Of a stretch of DNA of 58,719 nucleotides, positions 28,256-36,073 are shown piece by piece. The stretch is from Pedobacter sp. ISL-64. GTDB lineage: Bacteria > Bacteroidota > Bacteroidia > Sphingobacteriales > Sphingobacteriaceae. The position numbers and the translations under genes were made by a program. The stretch's first letter is position 1. Each line of letters begins with the position of its first letter. The notes below the pieces were generated by a model. That model searched no databases and was not told the origin of the DNA. It saw only the letters and a program-made list of their open reading frames with translations. The DNA lies in assembly GCF_018613605.1 (NCBI RefSeq), contig NZ_JAGGPU010000017.1, positions 1-58,719 of the forward strand, written 5' to 3'.

Positions 28256-28372
28256 TGTCATTCTGAACACAGTGAAGAATCTTTACCGATAAAATACAGC
28301 CGCTGAAATTAAGTAGTAAGAATTTAACAGGTGTACTGATTGGTTACAGATGCTTCGTGCCTCAGCATGACA
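28256..28372. repeat. Dispersed palindromic repeat, family B
   Basis: TGTCATTCTGA at 28256 and TCAGCATGACA ending at 28372 are imperfect inverted ends; inside are CAGTGAAGAATCTTT and AGATGCTTCGTGC. Fragments of the same family are seen at 27964 (TGTCATCCTGAGGAG) and about 21884 (CCTGAACTTGTTTCAGGATC). Confidence 0.65.
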
Positions 28373-28435
28373 ATCGTCCTTTCTGTAAAACCGAATTTAC
28401 AAAGGCAATGATTTCAATTTTCTATCTTTATCGAT

Positions 28436-30070
28436 ATGAAATCCATTTTATACAGCCTTTTTCTAGCTATACTTTTGACTTCTTGTACCAAGAAAGAAGA
28501 AGCCGATGTAGTTGTTTATAATGCCAAGGTTTATACCGTAAACAACAAGTTCGAAACAGTTGAGGCCTTTGCAGTGAAGAATGGTAAGATTCTGGAACTT
28601 GGCAAAAGTGATGATATCAAATTAAAATACGCTGGCAAAGAAGAGATTAATGCCGATGGGAAAGCTGTTTATCCTGGCTTTATAGATGCTCATGCCCATT
28701 TTTATGGCTACGGACAAAGTTTGCAGACAGCTGATTTAAGAGAAACAAAATCGTGGGATGAAGTGCTTAAGCGCTTAACCGACTTTGCCAAAACGCACCC
28801 CGATGGTTGGTTAATTGGCAATGGCTGGGACCAAAACGATTGGGACAATAAAGCTTTCCCAACAAATGAAAAACTAACGGCACTTTTTCCTGATCGCCCG
28901 GTATTTTTAAACCGCATTGATGGCCATGCGGCCATTGCTAACCAAAAAGCCTTAGATGATGCAGGCATTAAAGGCGAGCAGAAATTGGTAGGTGGCGATA
29001 TGCTTACCCAAAACGGAAAGTTAACTGGTGTTTTAATCGATAATGCCGTGGCTTTAGTAGAGCGTAAAATCCCATCACCAGACGCTAAACTGGCTGAAAA
29101 AATATTTATCGATGCACAGAAAAACTGTTTCGCGGCAGGCTTAACCACCATTGATGATTGTGGCTTAAGTTATCTGGCTGTCGAATTCATCGAAAAACTG
29201 CAGAAAGAAAACAAGTTTAAAATGAGGCTTTATGTAATGCTTTCTGACGAGCCTGATAATTATAAATATCTTTTTAGTCGTGGGCCGATCAAAACCGATC
29301 GGTTAAATGTTCGGGCATTTAAAGTTTATGCTGATGGTGCTTTAGGCTCGCGTGGGGCCTGCCTGTTGCATCCATATAGCGATATGCCAAATAAAACAGG
29401 TTTTCTATTGAGCGATCAAAAACACTTTGAAGAAGTGGCCAAACAGATCGCAGCCAATCATTTCCAGATGTGTACCCACGCCATTGGGGATTCGGCCAAT
29501 AGGGTAATTCTAAATATTTACAATAAAATTTTAAAAGGCAAAAACGATCAGCGCTGGCGCATTGAACATGCACAAGTGGTAAATGCCAACGATTTCGATC
29601 TATTCGGAAAGGCCAGCATTGTTCCATCCGTTCAGCCTACCCATGCCACTTCCGATATGTACTGGGCCGGACAGCGTTTAGGTGCCGAAAGGTTAAAAAG
29701 TGCCTATGCTTACAAACAATTGTTAAAGCAGAACGGTTGGATTCCTTTGGGCACTGATTTTCCGGTCGAAAACATTAATCCATTATTAACGTTTTATGCT
29801 GCAACAGTGAGAGAAGATGCAAAAGGTTTTCCGAAAGGGGGCTTCCAAATGGAAAATGCCCTAACACCCGAAGAAGCTTTACGCGGAATGACCATCTGGG
29901 CAGCAAAAGCCAATTTTGAAGAACATGAAAAGGGTAGTTTGGAGAAAGGCAAATTAGCCGATTTTGTTATGCTCGATCACGATATTTTGAAATCAACACC
30001 ACAAAACATATTAAAAACCAAAGTTTTAAAAACCTACCTGAACGGAGAAAAAGTATATGAAGCGAAATAG
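28436..30070 (+). CDS. Lipoprotein amidohydrolase (Amidohydrolase_3, YtcJ-like)
   Basis: A 544-residue metal-dependent hydrolase. Lipobox LLTSC puts the acylated Cys at residue 17. The metal-binding HAH is in YPGFIDAHAHF (about residue 85). Further landmarks are FKVYADGALGSRGA, THAIGDSANR and WRIEHAQVV with metal/substrate His residues, and the late Asp in PLGTDFPVE. C-terminal KGSLEKGKLADFVMLD is the usual returning beta-sandwich strand. YtcJ-like enzymes hydrolyse amide or related C-N bonds, but physiological substrates are mostly unknown. Its last 14 bases overlap the following gene, so they are translationally coupled. Confidence 0.9.
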   Translation: MKSILYSLFLAILLTSCTKKEEADVVVYNAKVYTVNNKFETVEAFAVKNGKILELGKSDDIKLKYAGKEEINADGKAVYPGFIDAHAHFYGYGQSLQTADLRETKSWDEVLKRLTDFAKTHPDGWLIGNGWDQNDWDNKAFPTNEKLTALFPDRPVFLNRIDGHAAIANQKALDDAGIKGEQKLVGGDMLTQNGKLTGVLIDNAVALVERKIPSPDAKLAEKIFIDAQKNCFAAGLTTIDDCGLSYLAVEFIEKLQKENKFKMRLYVMLSDEPDNYKYLFSRGPIKTDRLNVRAFKVYADGALGSRGACLLHPYSDMPNKTGFLLSDQKHFEEVAKQIAANHFQMCTHAIGDSANRVILNIYNKILKGKNDQRWRIEHAQVVNANDFDLFGKASIVPSVQPTHATSDMYWAGQRLGAERLKSAYAYKQLLKQNGWIPLGTDFPVENINPLLTFYAATVREDAKGFPKGGFQMENALTPEEALRGMTIWAAKANFEEHEKGSLEKGKLADFVMLDHDILKSTPQNILKTKVLKTYLNGEKVYEAK

Positions 30071-31874
30071 ATTGTGTATCCTGGTTGTAGCATTTTGCTG
30101 CAATATTTTATGTTTAATGGCCTGCGCACAGGAGCATACAGCGAATGAGAAAAAACTGGCTATTGCCAATGCGATAGCTAATACAACCGTATTGTTAAAC
30201 AATCAGGATGGTGTTATTCCCTTAAAATCACTGGAGAAAAAGAATATTGCTTCAGTTAGTCTGAGCTTTGCTTACAGTACTGTTTTTGATAGTTTGGCGA
30301 ATAAATATGATAAAATTACTTCATTTTCTGCCGATTCTTATAAAGATAGCGTGAATTTGAACGATTTAGAAGATGATTTAAAATACTTTAATACCATTTT
30401 AATTTCCATTGATGATCAGAATGTAAACAAAGCCAAATACATTAACTTTATCAATAGCATCAGTAAAAATAAACATGTAATTATTTCTTTTTTTGGTAAC
30501 GGACCGGGTTTAAAATCATTCGACCTGTTAAAATCGCCAATTGTTTGGACTGCCCAGAACAATGCAGATGCTGCCGCAATTGTGCCGCAATATATTTTTG
30601 GTGGCATTGCCGCTTCAAATAAGTTAACTACTGCTTATTCTGCCCGTTATACCATGGGCTCAGGTTTTACTACAACGGCCACACGCTTAAAGTACACGGT
30701 ACCAGAAGATGCAGGTTTAAATTCGAACAACTTAAAAGAAATTGATGCCATTGCTGCTGAGGCCATAGCGCAGAAAGCAACGCCGGGATTGGTGGTTTTG
30801 GTGGCTAAAGATGGTAAGGTGATCTTTAACAAAGCCTATGGAACGCATACTTATGACACCAATGTGCCCGATAAGGTAACCGATATTTTCGATCTGGCCT
30901 CAGTAACCAAGGTAACCGCAACCACACCTGCCGTAATGCGTTTGTTTGAAGAAGGAAAGTTAAAATTAGATACCAATATTGGTGCTTATATCCCAAAGGC
31001 ACGTACTACGCCAATGAACAACATTCAGGTGCGCGAAGTGATGTTGCATCAGGCAGGTTTCATTCCCTATATCCCTTTTCATGATTATGTGAAAACTGGC
31101 GATTACAGCAGGGATTCCTCGGCAGCATATCCTACCAAAGTGGCCGATAATTATTACATTAAAAAAGGCTTTTTTAAAGATTTTATGTGGCCTAAAATGT
31201 TAAACTCGCCAATAAAAACACGTGGCAAATATGTATACAGCGATATCAGCATGTATGTAATGAAAGATATTGTAGAGCATATTAGTGAAGAGCCCTTAAA
31301 TCAATATACCTACGAAAACTTTTACAAACCATTAGGCATGCAAACGGCAGGTTTTTTACCGCGTAACCGTTTTAAACCAGAGCAGATTATTCCAACCGAA
31401 ATGGACAGCTATTTCAGGAAAACCCTTTTAGTTGGCTATGTTCACGATCAGGGTGCGGCTTTGGCTGGTGGTGTTTCTGGTCACGCAGGTTTATTTGCCA
31501 GCGCCAACGATCTGGCCATTATTTACCAGATGCTTTTAAACCGTGGTACTTATGGCGGGGTAGAATATTTCAAGAATTCGACAGTAGATATGTTTACTTC
31601 GAAACAATCGAATGTTAGCCGCAGAGGCTTGGGTTTCGATCGTTGGGATCCAGATACGACTAAACATTACCCATCTGAACTGGCTTCGCCGCAAACTTAT
31701 GGTCATACTGGTTATACCGGAACTTGTGTTTGGGTAGATCCATCGCGCGGTTTGGTGTATGTGTTTTTGTCTAACCGTGTTAATCCTACCGTTACGGATA
31801 AACTATCCAATCTGAAGATTAGAGGAAGAATTCAGGATGTGGTAAATAAAGCTATAGACGAATCGAAGAAATAA
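30057..31874 (+). CDS. Class C beta-lactamase-like serine hydrolase with residual GH3 C-terminal domain
   Basis: A 605-residue lipoprotein (lipobox LMAC, Cys23). Residues about 30-215 resemble the C-terminal sandwich domain of GH3 enzymes (ANTTVLLNNQDGVIPLKSLE), and 225-600 are a beta-lactamase/DD-peptidase-like domain with SVTK (Ser282, Lys285), Tyr-Ser-Asp in YVYSDISMYV, and His550-Thr-Gly in GHTGYTG. In many Bacteroidota these two parts follow a GH3 N-acetylglucosaminidase barrel in one protein of about 1000 residues; here that barrel is absent and its place is taken by the amidohydrolase gene, which overlaps by 14 bases. The serine hydrolase looks active. A cell-wall or muropeptide role is an inference from the fusion family. 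Confidence 0.87.
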   Translation: MKRNRLCILVVAFCCNILCLMACAQEHTANEKKLAIANAIANTTVLLNNQDGVIPLKSLEKKNIASVSLSFAYSTVFDSLANKYDKITSFSADSYKDSVNLNDLEDDLKYFNTILISIDDQNVNKAKYINFINSISKNKHVIISFFGNGPGLKSFDLLKSPIVWTAQNNADAAAIVPQYIFGGIAASNKLTTAYSARYTMGSGFTTTATRLKYTVPEDAGLNSNNLKEIDAIAAEAIAQKATPGLVVLVAKDGKVIFNKAYGTHTYDTNVPDKVTDIFDLASVTKVTATTPAVMRLFEEGKLKLDTNIGAYIPKARTTPMNNIQVREVMLHQAGFIPYIPFHDYVKTGDYSRDSSAAYPTKVADNYYIKKGFFKDFMWPKMLNSPIKTRGKYVYSDISMYVMKDIVEHISEEPLNQYTYENFYKPLGMQTAGFLPRNRFKPEQIIPTEMDSYFRKTLLVGYVHDQGAALAGGVSGHAGLFASANDLAIIYQMLLNRGTYGGVEYFKNSTVDMFTSKQSNVSRRGLGFDRWDPDTTKHYPSELASPQTYGHTGYTGTCVWVDPSRGLVYVFLSNRVNPTVTDKLSNLKIRGRIQDVVNKAIDESKK

Positions 31875-31893
31875 ACCTGTAAAATATCTAAAT

Positions 31894-32413
31894 ATGAAAT
31901 GAATCAAAACTTTAGCGCTGTTCTTGCTTTTTATCGGAGGGATAAGCGTTGCAAACGCACAACAGATTAAAGATGGAGAAACCATAAATGTAGATGGAAT
32001 TGCAGTAACCTATTCTGTTGTTAACAAAGAAAAATTAACCATAAAAGATCAAAATTTCGATCGTTACAAAGTGTTGGCTTCGGTAAAAAACAATAGCGGT
32101 AAATCTTTTAATATCCGTTTGGCAAGTTCACTCGATCTATCGGGGCTAAACAGCTCAAAAATCATAGAGTTGGATTGCATTAATGCTACAGGAGCAAGGC
32201 TAACCTCAAAAAAGGTTCAGGTTGCGATGAAAAGCCATTTGATAAATGTTACTTATCCAACAAAAGATAAAGACGGAAAATGATCAGCGCGATAATGCCA
32301 GTACCGCAGGTTATTATTTCGATGAAGGGCAAACGATAGAAAATGATGCCATTTCTATTGTACCGGCGGGTGAAACACCACAGATTTCTGTAAGGAGTTT
32401 GTTGAAGAATTAA
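31894..32413 (+). pseudogene. Small exported protein, disrupted by a nonsense codon and a frameshift
   Basis: Reading from the ATG at 31894 gives Met-Lys, then an in-frame TGA at 31900-31902, then IKTLALFLLFIGGISVANAQ, a perfect signal peptide. The body runs to a TGA at 32281-32283. If one A of the run at 32277-32280 is removed, the frame continues as DGNDQRDNASTAGYYFDEGQ and ends naturally with a TAA at 32411-32413. The repaired product would have about 172 residues. It has beta-strand-rich character (LDLSGLN, ISVRSLLKN) but I do not recognise a family. Two independent lesions argue for a pseudogene, though sequencing error cannot be excluded. Confidence 0.8.
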
Positions 32414-32477
32414 AATTCTGGCTTGTCAACTTTAATAGCCGATTTGTTAAAGTCGACAACACTATAAAGCAAGCAAT

Positions 32478-33140
32478 TTAATTCCAAATACCGTTTTCTT
32501 TTTGTTTCTTCAAAATGCTAATTATGACTTCATTAAAATATTGTGGCTCATTTTCTAAAATTTCTTTAAGTAAGGGATTTTTATCCTTTAACAAATTAAG
32601 ATATTTATTAACGACATCGTTTTGCTTCGAATTACTACATAACGACCATTTTGCCGAAGCACCAGCCAAAAATAAATTTACATCAGTTCTGTTTTCCATA
32701 TGCGGTATGTGTGATATAATGTTATCAAGATATTTGGTATAGCCTGTTGCAAAAAACGAAGACCAATTCATGTCATTTAATGACACTGAAATTTTAGTTT
32801 GCGAATAAAGCGTATCAATGTTTGAAGATAAAATAAAAATAAATAATTGTTTAAATTCAGCTTTTTCTATCCGATTAATATTCAGTGTGAAATCTTTTTT
32901 TAGTGCTTCATTGGTAAGAAATGCTGCACCAAAGAAACCTGTTATTATTGGGTTTAATCTACTATAATCCATTGTGGTATTGTTTACGAAATCAATGGCT
33001 TTATCAACAACATCTTTATCTTTATATAAATAATAGGTCTGCAATATTTGCTTAAAATCCCTATTGGTATTTTGTGCAAATGAAATTTTAGATAGCAGTA
33101 ATGATGCCGCTAAAAATAAAATCATAAATAAGTTTTTCAT
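32478..33140 (-). CDS. Exported protein of unknown function
   Basis: A 220-residue protein with a clear signal peptide (MKNLFMILFLAASLLLSKIS, cleavage near SFAQ). The mature part is mostly predicted helix (DVVDKAIDFVNNTTMDYSRL, NPIITGFFGAAFLTNEALKK, VVNKYLNLLKDKNPLLKEIL). I recognise no domain. Its first 28 codons are nearly identical, also in DNA sequence, to the first codons of the short gene at 34324-34521. It is the last gene in the AT-rich leftward array and could be an immunity-type or scaffold protein of that array, which is conjecture. Confidence 0.7.
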   Translation of the reverse strand: MKNLFMILFLAASLLLSKISFAQNTNRDFKQILQTYYLYKDKDVVDKAIDFVNNTTMDYSRLNPIITGFFGAAFLTNEALKKDFTLNINRIEKAEFKQLFIFILSSNIDTLYSQTKISVSLNDMNWSSFFATGYTKYLDNIISHIPHMENRTDVNLFLAGASAKWSLCSNSKQNDVVNKYLNLLKDKNPLLKEILENEPQYFNEVIISILKKQKENGIWN

Positions 33141-33143
33141 CTT
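33060..33143. repeat. Signal-peptide-coding direct repeat, copy 1
   Basis: This start-proximal stretch of the 32478-33140 gene matches 34440-34524 almost base for base (shared AAATGAAATTTTAGA-type and CTAAAAATAAAAT blocks, then AATAAGTTTTTCATCTT). The second copy encodes the start of a different protein. It marks a duplication or recombination point. Confidence 0.75.
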
Positions 33144-33178
33144 GTTTAATTATCAGTAAGTATCAATTATTAGAAAGG

Positions 33179-33421
33179 TTAGTGCTTATGTACATCTTTA
33201 AACTTTATCATATCCAATAGTCTTTGTTCCTTTTCATTGTCGAACCCACACGAACTTTTAAATTCTTTTGGGTTCTCGTAAGTTCCGAATAACATATCCC
33301 ACCAAACAATATCTCCATAATTATTACTGTGTTTTTCGTATTCATGATGAATACGGTGCATCTCTGGTCGTTGAAAAATATAACCGATCCATTGAGGGGT
33401 TTTCACATTGGTGTGATAGTC
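33179..33421 (-). pseudogene. Remnant of a sterol desaturase / fatty acid hydroxylase-family gene (C-terminal end)
   Basis: The frame encodes about 80 residues beginning NDYHTNVKTPQWIGYIFQRP and containing MHRIHHEYEKH and YGDIVWWDMLFGTYENP. These are the last His cluster (HRxHH) and following segment of the membrane di-iron fatty acid hydroxylase/sterol desaturase family. The rest of the protein (several membrane helices and earlier His boxes) is missing; the frame is closed by a TGA at 33449-33451 and a foreign gene lies directly upstream. The only in-frame start is a GTG at 33406. It is a truncated remnant. Confidence 0.8.
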
Positions 33422-33438
33422 ATTAGAAATCTTTTGAA

Positions 33439-33804
33439 TTAATACTTTTCAGGTAATCCCTCTTTTTTTCTATTCTGTAAAATTTGCTCTTCAGAAATAT
33501 AGGGGAGCATAAATCTTTTATAATGGACAACCCATTCATGCCATTCCCAAAACCGCCAAGGCTTTAAGGTAAATGTTCTGTATAATTGTTTATCCTTAAT
33601 ATTTGGATCGCTTTTAATTCTTTCATCAAAGCTTTCTGCGTAAGTATTAAAATTTGTTCCTTTCATTAAGTTTTCTTGATATTGAATTACTCCATTATAA
33701 GAGGAATAAGTATAGTCTTCGGTAATTATCTTGCAAAACCAAGATATTGGCGGAACATTAATCAATATCAAAATAGCAAGGCAAATTATTAGTGTCTTTT
33801 TCAT
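33439..33804 (-). CDS. Small membrane-anchored protein, array partner D
   Basis: A 121-residue protein with one N-terminal hydrophobic helix (TLIICLAILILINVPPISWF) and a soluble domain. The ATG at 33804 is preferred to a TTG three codons earlier. It is a paralogue of the repaired product of 33933-34321: both have YS[ST]YNG, a following KGxNF, a FWEW-like aromatic block, then KRFMLPY/KRYDLPY. It begins ten bases after a gene end that encodes the KAPLGKGSCK tail, the same spacing as between 36074-37441 and its partner. Function unknown; by position it could be an immunity protein. Confidence 0.65.
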   Translation of the reverse strand: MKKTLIICLAILILINVPPISWFCKIITEDYTYSSYNGVIQYQENLMKGTNFNTYAESFDERIKSDPNIKDKQLYRTFTLKPWRFWEWHEWVVHYKRFMLPYISEEQILQNRKKEGLPEKY

Positions 33805-33814
33805 GATTTCCAAT

Positions 33815-33970
33815 TTATTTACAAGAACCTTTTCCTAAAGGAGCTTTCCCTGGACTTGTCTTAATTCTACTGTCTCCCTTGTTTTTTAAAGCGCGCATTG
33901 ATTGGCCTAAATCAGTTTGTAATTCTATCCTTCTAAAAATCTTGGTAAGAAGTAGCATACTCCAAATCAT
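33815..33970 (-). CDS. Short ORF or effector remnant with the conserved tail, unit D
   Basis: A 51-residue frame from an ATG at 33970 to a TAA at 33815. It ends LGQSMRALKNKGDSRIKTSP then GKAPLGKGSCK. The tail aligns with those of 36074-37441, the repaired 35054-35490 and 34324-34521 (Leu/Tyr and Met-Lys-x-x-Gly stretch, Lys/Asn-Ala-Pro, terminal Cys-x). The first 38 bases overlap the end of the 33933-34321 pseudogene, so the true 5' part has probably been lost. Whether it is translated is uncertain. Confidence 0.5.
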   Translation of the reverse strand: MIWSMLLLTKIFRRIELQTDLGQSMRALKNKGDSRIKTSPGKAPLGKGSCK

Positions 33971-34321
33971 ACCCTCGCCGTGTTCTAACCTCTTTCCAAC
34001 TTAAATAAGGCAAGTCATATCGTTTATCATTAAAATAGCTTGCCCATCCCAAAAACATAATGGATTTTTAGAAAATAACCTGTGTATCTTCAACGGTTTT
34101 AATGACGTGTTTTTTTTTGACTCATTAAACCTCCTGTTCATCATGGCAAAATTAACTCCCTTTGAACGTTCTACAAAAGTAAATTCGCCATTATATGTAC
34201 TGTACCTGAAATGTCCACTATCAAGATCTAAAAAAAGCGATAATACAGAGTGAAGCGGACCAACGTTAGATGCTATGATTACTAGCATTCCAATGAATAT
34301 ATAGATAATTTTAGTTTTCAT
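33933..34321 (-). pseudogene. Small membrane-anchored protein, array partner C, frameshifted
   Basis: The frame starts two bases after the stop of 34324-34521 with a hydrophobic helix (KIIYIFIGMLVIIASNVGPL) and reads YSTYNG and KGVNF as in the paralogue at 33439. At about 34046-34050 a base is missing: the annotated frame ends after ILMINDMTCLI at 34001. The shifted frame instead reads FW(E/D)WASYFNDKRYDLPYLSWK and continues to a TAG at 33933, matching FWEW and KRFMLPY of the paralogue. One deletion therefore explains the break. Confidence 0.75.
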
Positions 34322-34323
34322 AA

Positions 34324-34521
34324 TTAGTCGCAGATTGTAGATGTTGGAGCATTGGCTTTTGATACTTTAGCATTTGGATTACCTGAATTTTTCATTGCTT
34401 CAATTTTTTTATACAGACCGTTAGGAGTTTTTCCAAAATTTCTATCTGTATTTTGCGCCAATGAAATTTTAGAAGACAATAATGCTATTGCTAAAAATAA
34501 AATAATAAATAAGTTTTTCAT
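34324..34521 (-). CDS. Signal peptide fused directly to the conserved tail, unit C
   Basis: A 65-residue product. Residues 1-23 are a signal peptide almost identical to that of 32478-33140. It is joined, after NTDRNFG, to KTPNGLYKKIEAMKNSGNPN and the ending KANAPTSTICD, which aligns with the extreme C-termini of the other units. No catalytic segment lies between, so this looks like a product of internal deletion or recombination. It is followed at a two-base distance by the frameshifted membrane partner. Confidence 0.65.
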   Translation of the reverse strand: MKNLFIILFLAIALLSSKISLAQNTDRNFGKTPNGLYKKIEAMKNSGNPNAKVSKANAPTSTICD

Positions 34522-34524
34522 CTT
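34440..34524. repeat. Signal-peptide-coding direct repeat, copy 2
   Basis: Near-identical to 33060-33143 in the same orientation, about 1.38 kb apart. Recombination between the two copies would delete units C and D. Confidence 0.75.
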
Positions 34525-34591
34525 TGGTTTATGAATGGTTTTGTTGCATATAATTCAATTAGTATTTTTTGTGAGTTCATTTAATATGAAT

Positions 34592-35052
34592 TTAAACTTT
34601 ATCATCACTATTAATTTGATGATCTTTTGATGCAATTTCCCTAATCGTAAATGCTAAACTTATTATAGATGTAGATAAAAACAATATAATTGTAGCTATA
34701 GGATATGTATTTTCTATAGGCTTAGAAAGTACTTGTCAAGCAGGTATTGTAAGAATTAGGAAAGATAGGGCTTGTTGGATACTGTTGCTTTGTACTTTTC
34801 GGAAGTAGGTTAATAGTAAGTGAAATATTGAAAAATAAATTCCAGCTATATATAATATATCGATTATGAATATAGTTTCTTTGTTTATGGTTAAGGAAAA
34901 TATATTTCCTGAGTCATCAATGATTAACAATGGAAGAAGTATTATATACATAAACATGAACAACGAATTTTTTTCGCCAGTTATAAAAAGATTGCTAAAA
35001 AAGATATAACAACAAAAAGAATAAGAAGCCTTGGATGTTGAACGTTTTTCAT
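34592..35052 (-). pseudogene. Multi-spanning membrane protein, array partner B, decayed
   Basis: It starts at an ATG at 35052, one base after the stop of unit B's tail. The first frame MKNVQHPRLLILFVVISFLA ends early. A shifted frame then gives FITGEKNSLFMFMYIILLPL and continues through several hydrophobic segments to an in-frame TGA at 34736-34738. Past that TGA the same frame stays open through YPIATIILFLSTSIISLAF to a TAA at 34592. Repaired length is about 152 residues with four predicted helices, like the intact 35665-36063 product. Two lesions make it a pseudogene. Confidence 0.7.
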
Positions 35053-35053
35053 A

Positions 35054-35490
35054 TTAATTACACTCTCCTTTCTTTGCCGGAGCTTTTTTTCTCCTTTAGT
35101 AATATTTGTATAACCATTTTCTTTCATAGTTAATAGTTTGTTGTATAAGCCATTTGGGGGTTTCCATAATTGAAACCAGAAGTGCCTTTCCAATCGTTAA
35201 TTTCAATTTGGTGGTCTGCATCTCTAATAATGTTAAATATATTAATGCATAATTAGTACAATTATAATTGTTTATATCATAGCTAGAATTTTTTTGTGCT
35301 AGAGCTTTTGTTTGAACCAATTGAAATTCTTCTGGAGCGATATTTAACATAGTCATGCTAGCATCATAAGCGTGGTCACCATTGTCATTAAGTTTACTTC
35401 CAACTGGCCCGGTAATCAGACTTAAAATATCGTGGGATGGATAAATAGCTGGCTTTTGACTTTTATCAAAAAGCGATTCGATAATAATTG
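35054..35490 (-). pseudogene. C-terminal fragment of a cysteine-hydrolase-like effector, unit B, decayed
   Basis: One frame reads AIYPSHDI, GPVGSKLNDNGDHAYDAS and SYDINNYNCTNYALIYL, which lines up with GFYPKESF, GPGVMGENGEHAYNAA and NYILTNNNCANFALEVL of the complete protein at 36074-37441. Frameshifts follow near 35220, near 35160 and near 35090. Reading across them gives NDWKGTSGFNYG, KPPNGLYNKLLTMKENGYTN and finally KAPAKKGECN with a TAA at 35054. No segment equivalent to the upstream GHAF motif or to the lipoprotein part is present, so this is an orphan C-terminal module. DNA above 35490 has no convincing homology. Confidence 0.78.
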
Positions 35491-35664
35491 AATTTTAGAA
35501 TCATCAGCTAATTTTTTGCCAAACGAACTATAGATACCTTGTAGATTGATTTTGATAAATATCCAATAAAAAAGTTAAGATCAAAAGGAGCGATGAATTC
35601 TCACCACTCTTAAGCGTATTATTATAAAGTTTAACCGAAAAGCAATATATTTAAGATATAATAT

Positions 35665-36063
35665 TTAAACAATTTTCTTAAAGCTTTTTGCAACTAGTGT
35701 TATTGAACTTACTAAAAACACCAACATTGGAAAGATAAACCAGGGATCTATCTTATCATAATAACGTAGCACTCCCGACATGTATATCTCAATGCCAAGT
35801 AGTATAATTAATGAAAGCGCTAATAAATAGCGATCTTTATATTTTTTTGCTAACAGTATAATTGAAATACAAATAATTGTAGAAATGCCAATTAAGCCTA
35901 ATGACCAAGAAATCTCTTTATTGTTATTGTGGATGAATGTGAGTATATCATTTATAAACTGATATATACAAAGCCCAATACCAGCAAAAGTTGGAATTCC
36001 ATGTTCTCCTAATCCGTTAATGAGCAGAAAAGAAATGATTGATAAAATTTTTAAGTATCTCAT
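35665..36063 (-). CDS. Four-helix membrane protein, array partner A (candidate immunity protein)
   Basis: A 132-residue protein with about four transmembrane segments (ILSIISFLLINGL, SLGLIGISTIICISIILLA, YLLALSLIILLGIEIYM, WFIFPMLVFLVSSITLVA). The ATG at 36063 is preferred to one overlapping the upstream gene because it gives ten bases of spacing after the effector stop and starts MRYLKIL. I recognise no family. Its position immediately after the effector-like lipoprotein, and the decayed parallel pair next to it, suggest it protects against that protein; this is inference. Confidence 0.65.
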   Translation of the reverse strand: MRYLKILSIISFLLINGLGEHGIPTFAGIGLCIYQFINDILTFIHNNNKEISWSLGLIGISTIICISIILLAKKYKDRYLLALSLIILLGIEIYMSGVLRYYDKIDPWFIFPMLVFLVSSITLVAKSFKKIV

Positions 36064-36073
36064 AGTATTAAAA

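Noticed and set aside
28708..29151. A 147-residue frame antisense to the amidohydrolase
   Set aside because: It is the mirror of a well-supported gene and has no independent signal; the same applies to 43908-44354 inside mqo and 48236-48574 inside the macroglobulin.
34736..34738. In-frame TGA codons here and at 31900 read as recoded (selenocysteine or Trp)
   Set aside because: Both genes also carry frameshifts, TGA acts as an ordinary stop elsewhere in the window, and no recoding element is visible, so decay is the simpler explanation.
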